A stretch of DNA of 7,054 nt from Candidatus Electrothrix marina (GTDB lineage Bacteria; Desulfobacterota; Desulfobulbia; Desulfobulbales; Desulfobulbaceae). Of the stretch, positions 5,661-7,054 are shown in pieces. Under the pieces are notes generated by a model, which was not told the origin of the DNA, ran no database searches, and saw nothing but the letters and a program-made list of their open reading frames with translations. A program made the translations under genes and the position numbers. Where the stretch lies: contig MTKS01000077.1 in assembly GCA_004028495.1 (NCBI GenBank), positions 1 through 7,054 on the forward strand. The letters are read 5' to 3'. Position 1 is the first letter of the stretch, and each line of letters opens with the position of its first letter.

Positions 5661-6728
5661 ATGTCTGAGCAGATAAGCAATCGATACAGGCCGTTGTTTG
5701 AAATACGACTGTTGCATCACTACTGGTTGGATGAGGGGACAACAGTCTTCGATCTGCTGAAGTCCAAAGAAGATTCGGAAGACAAAAACAAAGAGAAAAG
5801 AAACGAGCGTCTGCGATCATATGATTTCAGACGCTTTTTCGTTATTGAGCCAACCGCCGGTACGGCAAAGGCCCTGAGCGGATTGGGCTGTGTATATAAA
5901 ACCACATCGTTGGGCTGTGTCGTGGCCGTGCCGGAGAGTGTCATAATTCCGATCGAGACCATGTTTGAATTCGTGGTGACGGTACGCGATCCTGACCTGT
6001 TTAACTACACGGCGTTGACCCTTCGCCCGCAAAAAATTTATGAAATGTATTATCAACCTGAAAAGAAAACGTATCGGTACAAGGTAAATGTGCCGGTATT
6101 ATCTAATCTGACCGGAGCGGTGCGAGACATAGGACCGGAGGATAATACGGTAAAGACGCTCTTCCTGTCCAAAGAGTTTCCGATGCCTGCACCCGAAGAT
6201 GATCAGGTGGAATCGCTTTTTATTCAGGACAATGCCCTGAAGCAACGTACCGGAGAACAGCAGAATGCAGCTTCAGTGGCCTTATATAATTCAACCCCGG
6301 CCGATGAACTGCCGATCTTTGTTCATCAGGACGACATACCGGTAATCGTACCTCCTGAGGGTCTTGCAGGAGTACCCGCACGCGGACTGCTGTTGTCCGA
6401 TGATATCCCGGACGATATTTTTGCATTCATTCGCCTGACAGCAACAAGGGAGGAGGATGAAGACTTCAGTCTGGTTGACGAAAATGGACAGGCGAAAGAA
6501 AATTACCCGGTATTTCACACCCGTTTCAAAAATCGCTCCACCTTTTGGCAGTATCACAACAAAAAGACAGGCGAGGTCATTTCTGATGAAGCAGAAACCG
6601 AGCCTTTTCCCTTAACGTATTTCGGCAACGCCGGGACCGGGCAGAAGCCCTCAAAAGAACTTCTCATCAAAGCGGAAAAAAGCAACAGCGGCAAGATTAT
6701 TAAACTAACTTCGGAAATTTTCATTTAA
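5661..6728 (+). CDS. Uncharacterised protein between the DUF4255 and sheath genes of an eCIS operon
   Basis: I cannot give this 355-aa protein a function. It has no signal peptide and no membrane segment, and appears largely beta-stranded and soluble. Residues 10-130 alternate hydrophobic strands (FEIRLLHHYWLD, FEFVVTVRDPDLFNYTAL), interrupted by a charged Lys/Glu-rich loop (34-52). An acidic, proline-containing middle (about 170-250) follows. The C-terminal part has YPVFHTRFKNRSTFWQYHNK (282-301) and a Lys-rich end. Two cysteines, C77 and C86, are close together. It lies nine bases after the DUF4255 stop and 34 bases before the sheath start, so it is almost certainly co-expressed with them. 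A structural, assembly or sheath-terminator role is plausible from position alone. An effector is less likely, given its place among core structural genes. Confidence 0.8.
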   Translation: MSEQISNRYRPLFEIRLLHHYWLDEGTTVFDLLKSKEDSEDKNKEKRNERLRSYDFRRFFVIEPTAGTAKALSGLGCVYKTTSLGCVVAVPESVIIPIETMFEFVVTVRDPDLFNYTALTLRPQKIYEMYYQPEKKTYRYKVNVPVLSNLTGAVRDIGPEDNTVKTLFLSKEFPMPAPEDDQVESLFIQDNALKQRTGEQQNAASVALYNSTPADELPIFVHQDDIPVIVPPEGLAGVPARGLLLSDDIPDDIFAFIRLTATREEDEDFSLVDENGQAKENYPVFHTRFKNRSTFWQYHNKKTGEVISDEAETEPFPLTYFGNAGTGQKPSKELLIKAEKSNSGKIIKLTSEIFI

Positions 6729-6750
6729 TCGGGTATCAAGACGATAGACA

Positions 6751-6756
6751 GGAGGT
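6751..6756 (+). promoter_or_regulatory. Strong Shine-Dalgarno of the sheath gene
   Basis: GGAGGT, a near-perfect anti-16S match, sits six bases before ATG 6763. It is clearly stronger than the sites of the two genes upstream, consistent with a sheath subunit needed in many copies. Confidence 0.75.
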
Positions 6757-6762
6757 CACACC

Positions 6763-7054
6763 ATGACAGGTATGTATAAGACACCGGGAGTTTATGTTGA
6801 AGAGATCGTCAAGTTTCCTCCTTCTGTTGCACCGGTGGAGACCGCTATCCCGGCGTTTATTGGGTATACGGAGAAAGCGCAGGAAATCAGCCCTGACGAC
6901 TTGCTCAATAAACCGACTAAAATCGGTTCGCTTGCCGAATATGAACTTAACTTCGGCGGGGGAGCTGCCCCGACAGTCAACTCTGTCACTTTGGATGATA
7001 ATAAAAATTTCAAGTCAGCAGAGATAGGCAACGTGTTTTACATGTATGACAGCC
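6763..7054 (+). CDS. Contractile tail sheath protein, N-terminal part, cut by the window end
   Basis: The frame is open from ATG 6763 to the right edge and gives 97 residues. The N-terminus MTGMYKTPGVYVEEI, followed by PPSVAPVETAIPAFIGYTEKA, is a hallmark of phage-tail and eCIS sheath proteins (Pvc2-4/Afp2-4, gp18-like). TPGVYVEEI is the extended arm that locks neighbouring sheath subunits, and AIPAFIGYT begins the first domain. Sheath proteins of such systems are usually several hundred residues, so most of the gene lies beyond the window. The sheath contracts to drive the inner tube through a target membrane. The tube, baseplate, AAA+ ATPase and spike genes are expected further right. Confidence 0.92.
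   Translation, partial: MTGMYKTPGVYVEEIVKFPPSVAPVETAIPAFIGYTEKAQEISPDDLLNKPTKIGSLAEYELNFGGGAAPTVNSVTLDDNKNFKSAEIGNVFYMYDS

Overview
The window looks like chromosomal DNA from an anaerobic Gram-negative bacterium. Three things suggest this: an LptG-type lipopolysaccharide export permease (an outer membrane), a RACo-type ATPase and a 2-hydroxyacyl-CoA-dehydratase-activase-like ATPase (both families belong to strictly anaerobic metabolism), and the style of the protein sequences. A Desulfobacterota (sulfate-reducer-like, possibly Desulfobulbales) host is my best guess. It is inferred from family knowledge, not from a marker gene.

Layout. (1) 9-1724, minus strand: a RACo-like ASKHA ATPase (DUF4445 family) that lacks the usual N-terminal [2Fe-2S] domain. 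(2) 1725-2046: divergent intergenic region with a compact GC-rich hairpin. (3) 2047-4590, plus strand: three tightly packed, overlapping genes. They are lptG, a Cys-rich protein I do not recognise, and a small BadF/HgdC-type activase-like ATPase that keeps both candidate cluster cysteines. (4) 4591-5018: an AT-richer, non-coding region with a REP-like imperfect inverted repeat, a candidate sigma70 promoter, a 15-bp palindrome and a stack of hairpins just before the next gene. (5) 5019 to the right edge, plus strand: the start of a contractile injection system (eCIS/PVC-like) operon. It holds a DUF4255/Pvc16-type protein, a 355-aa unknown protein and the first 97 residues of a contractile sheath protein.

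How the genes may work together. The Cys-rich protein and the activase-like ATPase are translationally coupled and plausibly form an ATP-driven low-potential redox pair, as activase and dehydratase do. Their link to lptG may be only shared transcription. A second, separate redox-activator type (the RACo-like protein) lies just across the divergent promoter region. The right-hand genes belong to a different process, a phage-tail-like extracellular or cytoplasmic contractile machine. Only its first genes are visible, so its type and cargo cannot be read here. The structured leader before the DUF4255 gene suggests regulated expression.
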